From JBPCIX01 sp051005875 (lineage in GTDB: Bacteria; Actinomycetota; CADDZG01; JAHWKV01): a stretch of 14,014 nucleotides of DNA. Within the stretch, counting starts at the first letter, position 1. Each line of letters begins with the position of its first letter. The position numbers were made by a program, and so were the translations under genes. A model generated the notes under the pieces. That model had not been told where the DNA came from. It was given only the letters and a program-made list of their open reading frames with translations, and made no database searches. This document shows, one piece after another, positions 1 through 7,297 of the stretch. The DNA lies in assembly GCA_051005875.1 (NCBI GenBank), contig JBPCIX010000007.1:1-14014 (forward strand), in the 5' to 3' direction.

Positions 1-31
1 CGAACCAAGACAACCCGACCAAGCTGGGTCA

Positions 32-2698
32 TTAGTGTGCCTCCTTTTGCCAAACTTCGAGTATTGCAAGGATTTCGTCACCGAATGCCTCCAGCTTGGC
101 CGGTCCTATTCCTTTTATGGCGGCCAGGTCGGATAGGGTTCGGGCTTGCGAGGCGGCGATGGCTTCGAGAGTGGAGTCGTGCAGGACCGTGAATGCAGGC
201 CTTGCCTCGGCCCTCGATCGATCCAGTCGCCACGCCTTTAGCGCTTCGACAGTCTTGGTCGGGCCGGGGCTCGCCTTTGGTTGGACCGGCGCCGCCGAAG
301 TCGATAATCCGCTGGGTACTATCTCCGGCGCTTCGCTTACCGGGGGCGGGACCCAAGGAGACGCTAGTTCAGCCAGGAACCGCGAGGGCGGCTCGCCACC
401 GACTATGGTCACGCCCAACCTACAGCGTGTAATTGCGACATGGAACACTCGCCGCTCTTCTTCAAGGTTGTTCGAAAGCCGGTGAGGCATCAGTCCCTGG
501 GTCGCATGGTGAACAACCACATGGTCCCACTCGCGGCCTTTAACCGAATGCACCGTCGCCAGCGTTACGCCTTGCGGATCCGACGGACGGGCCAGGCCTT
601 CGCGAAGCCATTTTTCGAATCCGGCAGGATCAGGGTGAAGGCGCGCCAACTCCACCAGAATGTCCACGTCGTCGGTATGAGGGGAACGGTCCAAACGCCG
701 GTGCGACGCATCGAGGGCAGCGATGGCGTCGGCCAAGCCGACCTCATCCCTCAAGGCTTGAAAAACCCCGATCGCCGACCCCGATACAGACCCCGGCCCC
801 GACCCCGCGAGCTTGGCGAGCATTGCGATGTCGCTCACGTAGGTCAGAATCTTGGATTGATCCTTGCCGGACAGCCTGCCCGCCAAGCCTTCGAGGCGCT
901 CGAGGCTGGGTTGCTCCCCCATCCACTCGATCACTTTTGGAGAAAGTCCCCTGGGCGGCCGGCGGACCGTGAGGGCTATGTCTCCCGCTCGAAGGGCGCC
1001 CGGCTGGGAAGCTATACGCAACCAGGCCAGAGCAGCCTTAACGCCGGTGCGCTCCATGAAACGGGCATTGACCGCGCAGTTAACAGCAACGCCCTGGGCG
1101 CCCAGGGCAATCTGCACCGGCGCCAAAGAGTTATTGATTCTTGTCAAAACGGCGATGTCCTTGGGCGCCGCGCCGGCCGCCAGGGCTGCGAGCACTGCTC
1201 CCATCGTGGCCGCCACCGGGTCTTCGGTCACCTCGATTGACATCCTCGGAGGTTCGGAAGACTTATTGAAATCCGAAGAGCGAATAGTTTTCTCGACCCG
1301 TCTGCGATTGTGGGTGAGGAGCACCCGCGCGGCCTCAACCACAGGCGGCGGACAGCGATAGTTCACTTCAAGGTTGTGGTTGCCCGCCGCCGGGAAGTAC
1401 TTGATGTAATCGATTAACCAATCCGGCGAGGCATCCGAGTAGCCATAAATGGTCTGGTCGTCATCGCCGACTCCAAACACGGCTCCGTCCGGGCCGGCAA
1501 GCAGGCGAATCAAAAGAAGATGAGCGGGCGTCAGGTCTTGAAATTCATCGACAAGCATCATCCGGCAAGCCAAACGGGCCCTGGACCGGACCAGTGGATC
1601 GGTCACAAGCATCTCGATCGCACGGTAAATCTGCTCGTCGAAGTCGAGGAAATTCCGGCCTGCGAGGACCTGCCGATACTGTTCGAAAACGCCGACCAAA
1701 CCGTCAACGTCGCCGTCGAATTCGGTTTCGACATCCCTGGGCGAGCGCAGACCCATTCTTACCGCCGAAAGGGCCTCGATCCAGGCTGCCGCCGGGTCGG
1801 TATTCATTCGGCGAGAAAAGCTGACCAAATTATCCAGAATGTCGCGGACCCCGCGCTCGTCGATAGTCTGAACCGGCCGACCGCCGCCGAAGGGGCCGGT
1901 GCCGCTGACTATGGCAAGCGCCAGAGAGTTGATGGTCCTAACCTGTAATCCGGGGAGGTCGCGGGTACGTCCGACCATTTCCTCAGCGGCTCGCTTGTTG
2001 AAAGCGACCAGGCAAACCATGTTCGCAGGCAGGCCCCACGCCTTCAACAGATGCCTGGCCCGCTCCGTCAACACCCTCGTCTTGCCGGAACCGGCGGGCG
2101 CAATTATCCTCGCTGCGCCGCCGGGATGAGTGACGGCGGCTCGCTGGTCGGCCGCAAGGTCGGCGCCGCTTTGGTTCCCGCCCAGAGTCATTAGCGATCC
2201 GTGCTCCAAAACGAAGCGGTTAATCAGGGCCACCCCGGGACGTCCGGGGACCTCGTCACCCATATGCCGAAGCGGTCCACCATCGCAAAATGCAGGACGA
2301 CCGTCGGACAGGACGACATCTGCCGGGCCTCCGGCGTGGGCGCCCAGACTGATGGCCCTTTCTTCAAGCGCCCATCTAGGATGTCCCCTCCCCCGGAGGT
2401 CGATCGAGTTTGCCCAGACCGCATGCGCAAGGCGCTCGCCCGGGAAGGAGTAATCCGGACTCAGCGACCAGACCGGCCCTTCGAAAACTTCCGTCGCCGA
2501 ACGATCCAGATCCGCCGCCAGCTCGATGACTACTGAAGTCCTCGCAAGATAAGAGTTCTCAAGCTCATCCAAAACAGAATCCGAAACCGCGTCAGCCGCA
2601 CCGACGACAACCCGCGGAGCGTCCGACCACTCATCCGGAAAACGTTGGCCAGGAGAGACCACGAGCGAGCGGCCCAACAAAGGGAGCAACAAAGGCAT
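32..2698 (-). CDS. UvrD/Rep-type superfamily 1 DNA helicase with C-terminal HRDC domain (UvrD2-like)
   Basis: ATP-dependent 3'-5' DNA helicase of the UvrD/PcrA/Rep group, expected to act in DNA repair or replication restart. Seen, numbering from the proposed ATG (888 aa): Q-motif region ADQRAAV near 183-189, Walker A APAGSGKT near 200-207, Walker B DEFQD near 384-388, motif III GDDDQTIYGYSD near 411-422, motif V ATVHSVKG near 714-721, motif VI EEERRVFHVAITR near 746-758. A Pro/Ser-rich linker follows, then an HRDC-like domain from about 813 to the end with a helix-hairpin-helix-like IKGIGPAKLEAFG. Mycobacterial UvrD2 also carries an HRDC domain, but its tetracysteine motif is absent here. About 180 residues precede the Q-motif and are not assigned to a domain. 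The frame stays open upstream to 2929, but that part lies mostly in a non-coding repeat, so I start at the ATG 2696-2698, preceded at 6 nt by a -10-like TATTCT. Start moderately sure, family very sure. Confidence 0.93.
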   Translation of the reverse strand: MPLLLPLLGRSLVVSPGQRFPDEWSDAPRVVVGAADAVSDSVLDELENSYLARTSVVIELAADLDRSATEVFEGPVWSLSPDYSFPGERLAHAVWANSIDLRGRGHPRWALEERAISLGAHAGGPADVVLSDGRPAFCDGGPLRHMGDEVPGRPGVALINRFVLEHGSLMTLGGNQSGADLAADQRAAVTHPGGAARIIAPAGSGKTRVLTERARHLLKAWGLPANMVCLVAFNKRAAEEMVGRTRDLPGLQVRTINSLALAIVSGTGPFGGGRPVQTIDERGVRDILDNLVSFSRRMNTDPAAAWIEALSAVRMGLRSPRDVETEFDGDVDGLVGVFEQYRQVLAGRNFLDFDEQIYRAIEMLVTDPLVRSRARLACRMMLVDEFQDLTPAHLLLIRLLAGPDGAVFGVGDDDQTIYGYSDASPDWLIDYIKYFPAAGNHNLEVNYRCPPPVVEAARVLLTHNRRRVEKTIRSSDFNKSSEPPRMSIEVTEDPVAATMGAVLAALAAGAAPKDIAVLTRINNSLAPVQIALGAQGVAVNCAVNARFMERTGVKAALAWLRIASQPGALRAGDIALTVRRPPRGLSPKVIEWMGEQPSLERLEGLAGRLSGKDQSKILTYVSDIAMLAKLAGSGPGSVSGSAIGVFQALRDEVGLADAIAALDASHRRLDRSPHTDDVDILVELARLHPDPAGFEKWLREGLARPSDPQGVTLATVHSVKGREWDHVVVHHATQGLMPHRLSNNLEEERRVFHVAITRCRLGVTIVGGEPPSRFLAELASPWVPPPVSEAPEIVPSGLSTSAAPVQPKASPGPTKTVEALKAWRLDRSRAEARPAFTVLHDSTLEAIAASQARTLSDLAAIKGIGPAKLEAFGDEILAILEVWQKEAH

Positions 2699-2704
2699 AC
2701 AACG

Positions 2705-2710
2705 AGAATA
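2705..2710 (-). promoter_or_regulatory. Candidate -10 element of the helicase gene (leaderless)
   Basis: On the minus strand the hexamer TATTCT (TAnnnT type) ends 6 nt before the proposed ATG at 2698. No Shine-Dalgarno is visible and no clear -35 is seen. This spacing would place transcription initiation at or next to the start codon. Inference from spacing only. Confidence 0.4.
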
Positions 2711-2735
2711 CCGGCGCCCACCGACACCGAGGGCG

Positions 2736-2931
2736 CGCCAATAGACGTAGCAAAAAGAAAGGGAACCAGAACGGCGAAACCAAGCCCAGGGCGGGGGCGG
2801 CGTTCCGAGGGTGTCATCGGCCCCGAGACGGCCAACCGCACCGAGGCACGGCCGATGAAGTCCCCCGAAGGGCGACACCCTCGGAACGGCGTCACCGGCC
2901 TGGGCGTAGCCCAAACCTGGAAACCGCACGC
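2736..2931 (-). repeat. Structured intergenic repeat, copy A (inverted relative to copy B)
   Basis: Read on the minus strand, this segment matches 7048-7241 on the plus strand. Over the central 179 bp (2753-2931) I count by eye about ten substitutions and two single-base gaps, roughly 93% identity; the last 15-20 bp are weaker. It holds nested inverted repeats, including a perfect 15-bp pair (CGTTCCGAGGGTGTC / GACACCCTCGGAACG), an inner ATCGGCC/GGCCGAT pair and a CCC-TTCG-GGG mini-hairpin with a UUCG-type tetraloop. It begins directly after the alpha/beta hydrolase stop codon and ends about 37 bp before the helicase start. It could act as terminator, insulator or upstream regulatory element, or be a dispersed mobile palindrome. 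It has no transposase and its open frames look fortuitous. Confidence 0.85.
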
Positions 2932-3858
2932 TCAGGTGATCGGGAAGAACCTTTCTATTGCGTTCATTAGCTCGGCGGGGCGTTCGATTGGAATCAGATG
3001 ACCCGCTCCTGCGAGTTTGATCAGCTCCGCCTGCGGGATTCTGGACGCCAGGTTTTCTCCGTTGCCCAGTGGAATCAATGAGTCACTATCGCCGTGCATT
3101 ATCAATACCGGGCACTTCAACTGATCCAGGCGATCCCAACTTGAGAACGTGGCCGAGGCCACCCAGTGGCGGGCGACTTCGGATACATCGCCCGGTATGC
3201 GGCTGACCGCAAAGCGAACCAGACGCTTATTTTTTTCCGCCCACCCCGGGCCTGCCAGCATCGTCACCATCCGAGTAGTGGCCTGGCGATGATCTTCATC
3301 GGGGGGAGGATTAAAAAAGGAATCCATCAACTCCGTCTCCGGAGGAAATCCGCCGCCAATTCCCGGGCCGGTGGCCAACAACATCAGTTTCTTGATCCGG
3401 TCGGGCTGCATAAGGGCAAGTTCCTGGACGATGAATCCTCCCATTGAAATCCCCAATAAGTAGGTTTCCTTGATTTCAAGGTCATCTAGAATTGCGGCAC
3501 AGTCTGCAGCCATGTCGGCGATTGAATAGTCCATGCCGTCGCACACCGACGAAATTCCCGAATCCCGGTTGTCCATGACTATTGCTTGATACCCGCGCCT
3601 GGCCAACAACACCGGCAAGGGGCCCCACGTCACCGCGGGCATGGCGAGGCCGGTGACTAACATCACGGGCGGACCATCGCCGTAAACCCAATAAGCGATC
3701 TGGACCTCGGAATTTTTGACTCGTCTTACCGGAACCTCCCGCCGATCGGCGGCTGCCTCCTGCAGGTCGGGGATACCCGGAATGTCGGGCAGCTCGGACA
3801 GTTCAGGCTCGGACAGTTCAGGCTCGGACAGTTCAGGCTCGGGCGGGTCGGATTTCAA
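2932..3858 (-). CDS. Alpha/beta hydrolase with acidic tandem-repeat N-terminus
   Basis: Predicted soluble serine hydrolase (esterase/lactonase type) of the alpha/beta-hydrolase fold; substrate unknown. Seen in the 308-aa product: nucleophile elbow GISMGG with Ser138, a DNRDSGISS segment near 96-104 typical of one actinobacterial branch, acid residue Asp259 in HGDSDSLIP, and catalytic His287 in GAGHLIP. The first 40 residues are Pro/Glu/Leu/Ser-rich with a repeated SEPEL unit and are probably disordered. The longest frame starts at 3918 and would overlap the dehydrogenase gene by 59 bp. I prefer TTG at 3856-3858: it lies one base after the upstream stop codon and 6 nt after a strong GAAGGAG Shine-Dalgarno. 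This points to translational coupling in the exporter-dehydrogenase-hydrolase operon. Nothing shows a signal peptide. Confidence 0.9.
   Translation of the reverse strand: MKSDPPEPELSEPELSEPELSELPDIPGIPDLQEAAADRREVPVRRVKNSEVQIAYWVYGDGPPVMLVTGLAMPAVTWGPLPVLLARRGYQAIVMDNRDSGISSVCDGMDYSIADMAADCAAILDDLEIKETYLLGISMGGFIVQELALMQPDRIKKLMLLATGPGIGGGFPPETELMDSFFNPPPDEDHRQATTRMVTMLAGPGWAEKNKRLVRFAVSRIPGDVSEVARHWVASATFSSWDRLDQLKCPVLIMHGDSDSLIPLGNGENLASRIPQAELIKLAGAGHLIPIERPAELMNAIERFFPIT
3792..3842 (-). repeat. 15-bp tandem repeat encoding SEPEL units
   Basis: On the plus strand the unit GCTCGGACAGTTCAG occurs three times in perfect tandem (3792-3806, 3807-3821, 3822-3836), followed by a 6-bp partial unit. 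It encodes the SEPEL repeats near the N-terminus of the hydrolase. The 15-bp length keeps the reading frame, and perfect identity suggests recent slippage expansion. Confidence 0.95.
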
Positions 3859-3859
3859 G

Positions 3860-5086
3860 TCACACTCCTTCGGGCGTCTTTGGCAAAGCATTGGATGCTC
3901 CGCCCATTTGCTTCGCAATTATGCCCAGCTGAATCTCGGATGTTCCCTCAAGCAGGCCATAGACTTTGGCGTCTCGGTACCACTTCTCTACCGGCAAGTC
4001 TTTCATATAGCCGGCGCCTCCCAGCACCTGCAGGGCCTTGTCGGTAACGTTGCCGGCAACTTCTGCGGCCTTGAATTTTGCCATTGAAGCCGACATTCGG
4101 GCATCGGCCGCTCCGCTGGCCCCTGAGCAAGCAGCTCTCCAAACCAGCAACCGGGCCGCCTCAACCTCAACCGCCATCGACGCAAGCAGATGAGAAATCG
4201 CTTGATGGTCCGAGAGCACCCGCCCGAACTGAACGCGAGTGCCGGCATAGACGGCCGCGAACTCGAGCGACGCCCGTGCCACTCCGACCGCCTGCGCTGC
4301 TACCAGGGGACGAGTCATTTCAATTGCCCCGAGAGCAGTCGATCGTGCCGACTTTTGCCCATCCCGACGGGCCGGTGCGACCCTTTCTTCCAGGGCATCG
4401 GCGCCTCCCAACACGTGGTCGCCCGGAATCCGAACATCCCTCAATTCCAGCGAGCAGGTATGTGAAGCGCGAACTCCAAGTTTTCGATCCTTTGGACCGC
4501 TGGAAACACCCGGCGTGTCCGACGGAACCATAAATAGGGCATGCCCCCCGGTACCGAGTGACAAATCTGCGCTCGCAACCACAACATAGACGCCGGCAAT
4601 GCCACCGTTGGTGACGAAGGCCTTGCTGCCGTTCAAGACCCACTCTCCGCCCTCCTTAACTGCGGAAGTGCGGATCGCGGCGACATCCGATCCACCCTGG
4701 GGCTCGGTTAAGGCGAAGGCGGCGACCTTCGGATCCGCGATCGTTCCGAACATTTCCGACGCCCATGTTTCAACTTGATCCTCGGTCCCCGCGGTCATCA
4801 AAGCGTAATAAGGCAGCCGGCTTGAAAGGACCGCCAAAGCTATCCCTCCGCAACCCCAAGCAAACTCCTCACTGATCAAGGGCGCCAGCAGACCTGTTGG
4901 GTCTTGCCTTTGTGCTTCGAAGAAGTCTCGACCGAAAAGTCCCGCCTCGGCGGCCTTCCGCAATACCTCCCACGGGAATGACTCCACCTGGTCGTAGTGC
5001 TGAGCAACCGGCCTGATCACATCTGCGGCGAACTCTGCGGCCAGCTTGCGAGCCTGCGTTTGCTCTTCTGAGAGCACAAAGTCCAT
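3860..5086 (-). CDS. Acyl-CoA dehydrogenase family protein
   Basis: FAD-dependent acyl-CoA dehydrogenase that would introduce an alpha-beta double bond into an acyl-CoA, passing electrons to ETF. Seen in the 408-aa product: start MDFVLSEEQ typical of the family, FAD/substrate motif ALTEPQGGSD near 125-134, LGVRASHT near 203-210, FGRVLSDHQAISHLLASM near 287-304, QVLGGAGYMKDLPVEKWYRDAK near 353-374, and LLEGTSEIQ near 378-386, in which Glu380 matches the usual catalytic base. Residues about 228-248 (Arg/Ala-rich) look like a small insertion before the C-terminal helical domain. The frame can begin 19 codons upstream at 5143, but that would overlap the exporter gene, so the ATG at 5086, 13 nt after the exporter stop, fits the family better. 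No strong Shine-Dalgarno is visible; translation is probably coupled. Chain-length specificity cannot be read from the sequence. Confidence 0.93.
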   Translation of the reverse strand: MDFVLSEEQTQARKLAAEFAADVIRPVAQHYDQVESFPWEVLRKAAEAGLFGRDFFEAQRQDPTGLLAPLISEEFAWGCGGIALAVLSSRLPYYALMTAGTEDQVETWASEMFGTIADPKVAAFALTEPQGGSDVAAIRTSAVKEGGEWVLNGSKAFVTNGGIAGVYVVVASADLSLGTGGHALFMVPSDTPGVSSGPKDRKLGVRASHTCSLELRDVRIPGDHVLGGADALEERVAPARRDGQKSARSTALGAIEMTRPLVAAQAVGVARASLEFAAVYAGTRVQFGRVLSDHQAISHLLASMAVEVEAARLLVWRAACSGASGAADARMSASMAKFKAAEVAGNVTDKALQVLGGAGYMKDLPVEKWYRDAKVYGLLEGTSEIQLGIIAKQMGGASNALPKTPEGV

Positions 5087-5099
5087 CAGCGGCGGCGCA

Positions 5100-7031
5100 C
5101 TATGCGGAACCGAGCTTGTCGGGGTCAAGCGCGGGGGCTGCAAAAGTGTCCAGGTCGGCTCGCTCGAATTGAGTGCGATAAAGGTCTTCGTATAGGCCGC
5201 CGGCGCTCAACAAGTCGAAGTGCCGGCCCCGCTCGACGATCCGGCCGTGTGCAACAACCAGAATCTCGTCGGCGTTTACGATTGTCGAAAGGCGGTGCGC
5301 AATCACCAAACTGGAACGCCCGGCGAGAGCGCGCGCGAAGGCCTGTTGAATCAACAGCTCCGACTCAGAGTCCAGATGCGCGGTGGCTTCGTCAAGAATC
5401 ATGACGGCAGGATCTTTCAGCAAGAGCCGGGCTATGGCCAGGCGCTGCTTTTCGCCGCCCGAAAGGCGGTAGCCGCGCTCGCCAACCATGGTGTCGAACC
5501 CATCGGGCAAGACCGCTATCAGGTCGTAGATCTGCGCTGCCTCGGTTGCTTCGATCAGCTCCGCCTCAGAGGCATCGGGCTTCGCATACAAAAGGTTCGC
5601 CCTGATGGTGTCGTGAAACAGATGGGGATCCTGCGTAACGATTCCAACTGCGTCACTCAGGCTCTGCACGGTCAGATCCTTTACGTCGTGGCCATCAAGT
5701 AAAACTGCTCCTTCGGTCGCGTCGTAAAGCCGCGGAACCAACATCGAGATCGTGGTCTTTCCGGCACCCGAGGGACCCACCAGCGCCACCATCTTTCCGG
5801 GGAGCACCTCAAAAGAGACATCCTGAAGAACCCAAGCATTGCCGTCGGCCGGGGGCTCGAACGCGCCCTCTTCGAGCGAAGGGATCGACACTTCCGAACC
5901 CGGATACGCGAAGCAAACCTTTTTGAATTCGATCCTGCCTTTTGGGTCCTTGAGAGCAATGGCATCGGTTCGCTCTTCAATGCCAATAGGAAAGTCGAGA
6001 ACCTCGAAAACCCGGTCGAACGAAACCAGGGCAGTCTTAGCGTCGACCGGAATATCGCTCAAGCCTCTGAGCGGCCCATAAAGCTGGCTGAGGAGCAATG
6101 AAAAGGCGACAATGGTCCCCAACTCGACCCGGCCGTCAATCACCAGCCCCCCGCCATACCAATACACAAGCGCGGCACCGAGTGCAGCCACCAAACTAAA
6201 GCTCACGGAGAATAGCCGGCTGTACAGCGTGGTGCGGATTCCAAGATCCCGGACCTCGGCGGCCTTTGTCGAGAATTCCGATTTCTCATTGTGGAAGTGC
6301 CCGAACAACTTCACCAACAATGCGCCGCCGACTTGAAAGCGCTCGGTCATCCGTGAGTTCATCGAGGCGTTCGTTTGCATCTGCCGGCGAACGGTCTTTT
6401 CCAAGAGCTTGCCCGCCCAGCGCTGGGGCAGCAGAAACAAAGGGAACACGGCCAGGACAAGCAGCGTGAGGCGCCACTCCAAGGCCAGCATCAATCCGAG
6501 AGTCAAAGCTAAATCGATGACGATCTGCAGGATGCTGGTTGCGGTTTCGCTAACGGCCCGTTGCGCGCCGACCACATCGTTGCTAAGCCGGCTGACGAGC
6601 GCTCCTGTTTGCGTACGAGTAAAGAACTGCACGGGCATCCGCTGGATGTGATCGAACAGCCCGACCCGGAGGTCGAAAATCAATCCTTCGGCAATCTTGG
6701 CGGTCAATAACCTTTGCCAGAGACCTATCAAAGCACCGAGCAACGCCACCGCGACGAGCGCCCCTGCCAAGACATTAAGCGTGAGCGGAACGATGTTGAG
6801 GAAATTCAGGGTCCGACCCTTGAGGGGTCCGTCGATGATTTGCTTCACGACCAGCGGGGTCAATTTACCGACGGCGGAACTCACAACGATCCCCACCATC
6901 AGCAGCCGAATGCGCCCCCGGTAAGGCTTTGCGAATTTCAGAATCCGGCGCACCAGCCCCTTGGGCAGCGGTACATCGATATCGAGGTCGCCCTGCCGCC
7001 AAATACGCCAGTAATGGCTGTGAGAACTCAT
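5100..7031 (-). CDS. ABC exporter, fused membrane and ATPase domains (MsbA/LmrA/BmrA type half-transporter)
   Basis: Inner-membrane ABC exporter half-molecule of 643 aa, expected to dimerise and export lipids, drugs or peptides. Seen: N-terminal transmembrane domain, about 40-330, with several hydrophobic stretches, then a nucleotide-binding domain with A-loop FAYPG near 374-378, Walker A GPSGAGKTT 419-427, Q-loop TQDPHLF near 466-472, signature LSGGEKQR 523-530, Walker B VMILDEAT 543-550 and H-loop His579 in IAHRLST. All ATPase residues are intact. A segment of about 22 residues is inserted between the A-loop and the VLQDVSF strand (about 379-400). First gene of a minus-strand operon with the acyl-CoA dehydrogenase and hydrolase, which might link export to acyl metabolism (inference). 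Start ATG at 7029-7031, with GGAG only 2 nt upstream and a -10-like CATAAT at 6 nt. Confidence 0.95.
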   Translation of the reverse strand: MSSHSHYWRIWRQGDLDIDVPLPKGLVRRILKFAKPYRGRIRLLMVGIVVSSAVGKLTPLVVKQIIDGPLKGRTLNFLNIVPLTLNVLAGALVAVALLGALIGLWQRLLTAKIAEGLIFDLRVGLFDHIQRMPVQFFTRTQTGALVSRLSNDVVGAQRAVSETATSILQIVIDLALTLGLMLALEWRLTLLVLAVFPLFLLPQRWAGKLLEKTVRRQMQTNASMNSRMTERFQVGGALLVKLFGHFHNEKSEFSTKAAEVRDLGIRTTLYSRLFSVSFSLVAALGAALVYWYGGGLVIDGRVELGTIVAFSLLLSQLYGPLRGLSDIPVDAKTALVSFDRVFEVLDFPIGIEERTDAIALKDPKGRIEFKKVCFAYPGSEVSIPSLEEGAFEPPADGNAWVLQDVSFEVLPGKMVALVGPSGAGKTTISMLVPRLYDATEGAVLLDGHDVKDLTVQSLSDAVGIVTQDPHLFHDTIRANLLYAKPDASEAELIEATEAAQIYDLIAVLPDGFDTMVGERGYRLSGGEKQRLAIARLLLKDPAVMILDEATAHLDSESELLIQQAFARALAGRSSLVIAHRLSTIVNADEILVVAHGRIVERGRHFDLLSAGGLYEDLYRTQFERADLDTFAAPALDPDKLGSA

Positions 7032-7037
7032 CGCTCC

Positions 7038-7043
7038 ATTATG
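7038..7043 (-). promoter_or_regulatory. Candidate -10 element of the ABC exporter operon (leaderless)
   Basis: The minus strand reads CATAAT, five of six bases of TATAAT, ending 6 nt before the ATG at 7031. A GGAG lies between but only 2 nt from the ATG, too close for a usual Shine-Dalgarno. Suggests a leaderless or nearly leaderless mRNA. No good -35 seen. Confidence 0.4.
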
Positions 7044-7047
7044 CCGG

Positions 7048-7241
7048 GCGTGCGGTTCCCAAGTTTTCGGCTACGCCCAGGCCGGTGACGCCGTCCCGAG
7101 GGTGTCGCCCTTCGGGGGACTTCATCGGCCCTACCTCGGTACGGTTGGCCGTCTCGGGGCCGATGACACCCTCGGAACGCCGCCCCCGGCCTGGGCTTGG
7201 TTTCGCCCTCCTGGTCCCTTTCTTTTCGTGATCTATCGGCG
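7048..7241 (+). repeat. Structured intergenic repeat, copy B
   Basis: Plus-strand copy of the element at 2736-2931. Its folded plan is visible: outer arms GCCCAGGCC (7075-7083) and GGCCTGGGC (7188-7196), next arms 7092-7106 and 7165-7179 (15 bp, one mismatch in this copy), inner arms ATCGGCC (7124-7130) and GGCCGAT (7158-7164), a UUCG-type mini-hairpin at about 7108-7117, and an apical ACGG-TTGG-CCGT hairpin at 7141-7152. A T-rich tract (7215-7226) follows. It lies in the divergent region between the ABC exporter and bpa, ending about 56 bp before the bpa start. Function unknown. Confidence 0.85.
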
Positions 7242-7270
7242 TCGGTTCCCTAAACTTGAAAGGACGTACC

Positions 7271-7286
7271 TATCGCCGAAGCGATA
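7271..7286. promoter_or_regulatory. Perfect dyad at the bpa promoter (operator candidate)
   Basis: TATCGC-CGAA-GCGATA is a perfect 6-bp inverted repeat with a 4-base spacer, overlapping the start of the candidate -10 of the bpa operon. A related CTATCGGCG occurs at 7233-7241. It could bind a dimeric repressor, or form a small hairpin by chance. No regulator gene is in the window. Confidence 0.35.
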
Positions 7287-7290
7287 ACCT
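7285..7290 (+). promoter_or_regulatory. Candidate -10 element of the bpa operon (leaderless)
   Basis: TAACCT (TAnnnT type) ends 7 nt before the ATG at 7298, with no Shine-Dalgarno between them. The spacing is as expected if the transcript begins at the start codon. No convincing -35 was found. Confidence 0.4.
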
Positions 7291-7297
7291 AAGACCC

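Noticed and set aside
1..31. Terminator after the helicase
   Set aside because: Only a 4-bp ACCC/GGGT stem with no T-tract can be drawn, and the region is cut by the window edge.
440..1240. Plus-strand open frame of 266 codons antisense to the helicase
   Set aside because: Composition is that of a shadow frame, with no recognisable motif, and it lies opposite strongly conserved helicase motifs.
2699..2929. N-terminal extension of the helicase frame by 77 codons
   Set aside because: This part lies mostly in the palindromic repeat, whose copy B gives a near-identical fortuitous translation in a non-helicase context; palindromic GC-rich DNA stays open by chance.
2736..7241. Composite transposon
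   Set aside because: The flanking repeats are short and non-coding, no transposase lies inside, and no target-site duplication is evident.
7256..7297. Upstream TTG start for bpa
   Set aside because: Adds 14 basic residues with no family match, covers the promoter-like dyad and -10, and has no Shine-Dalgarno.
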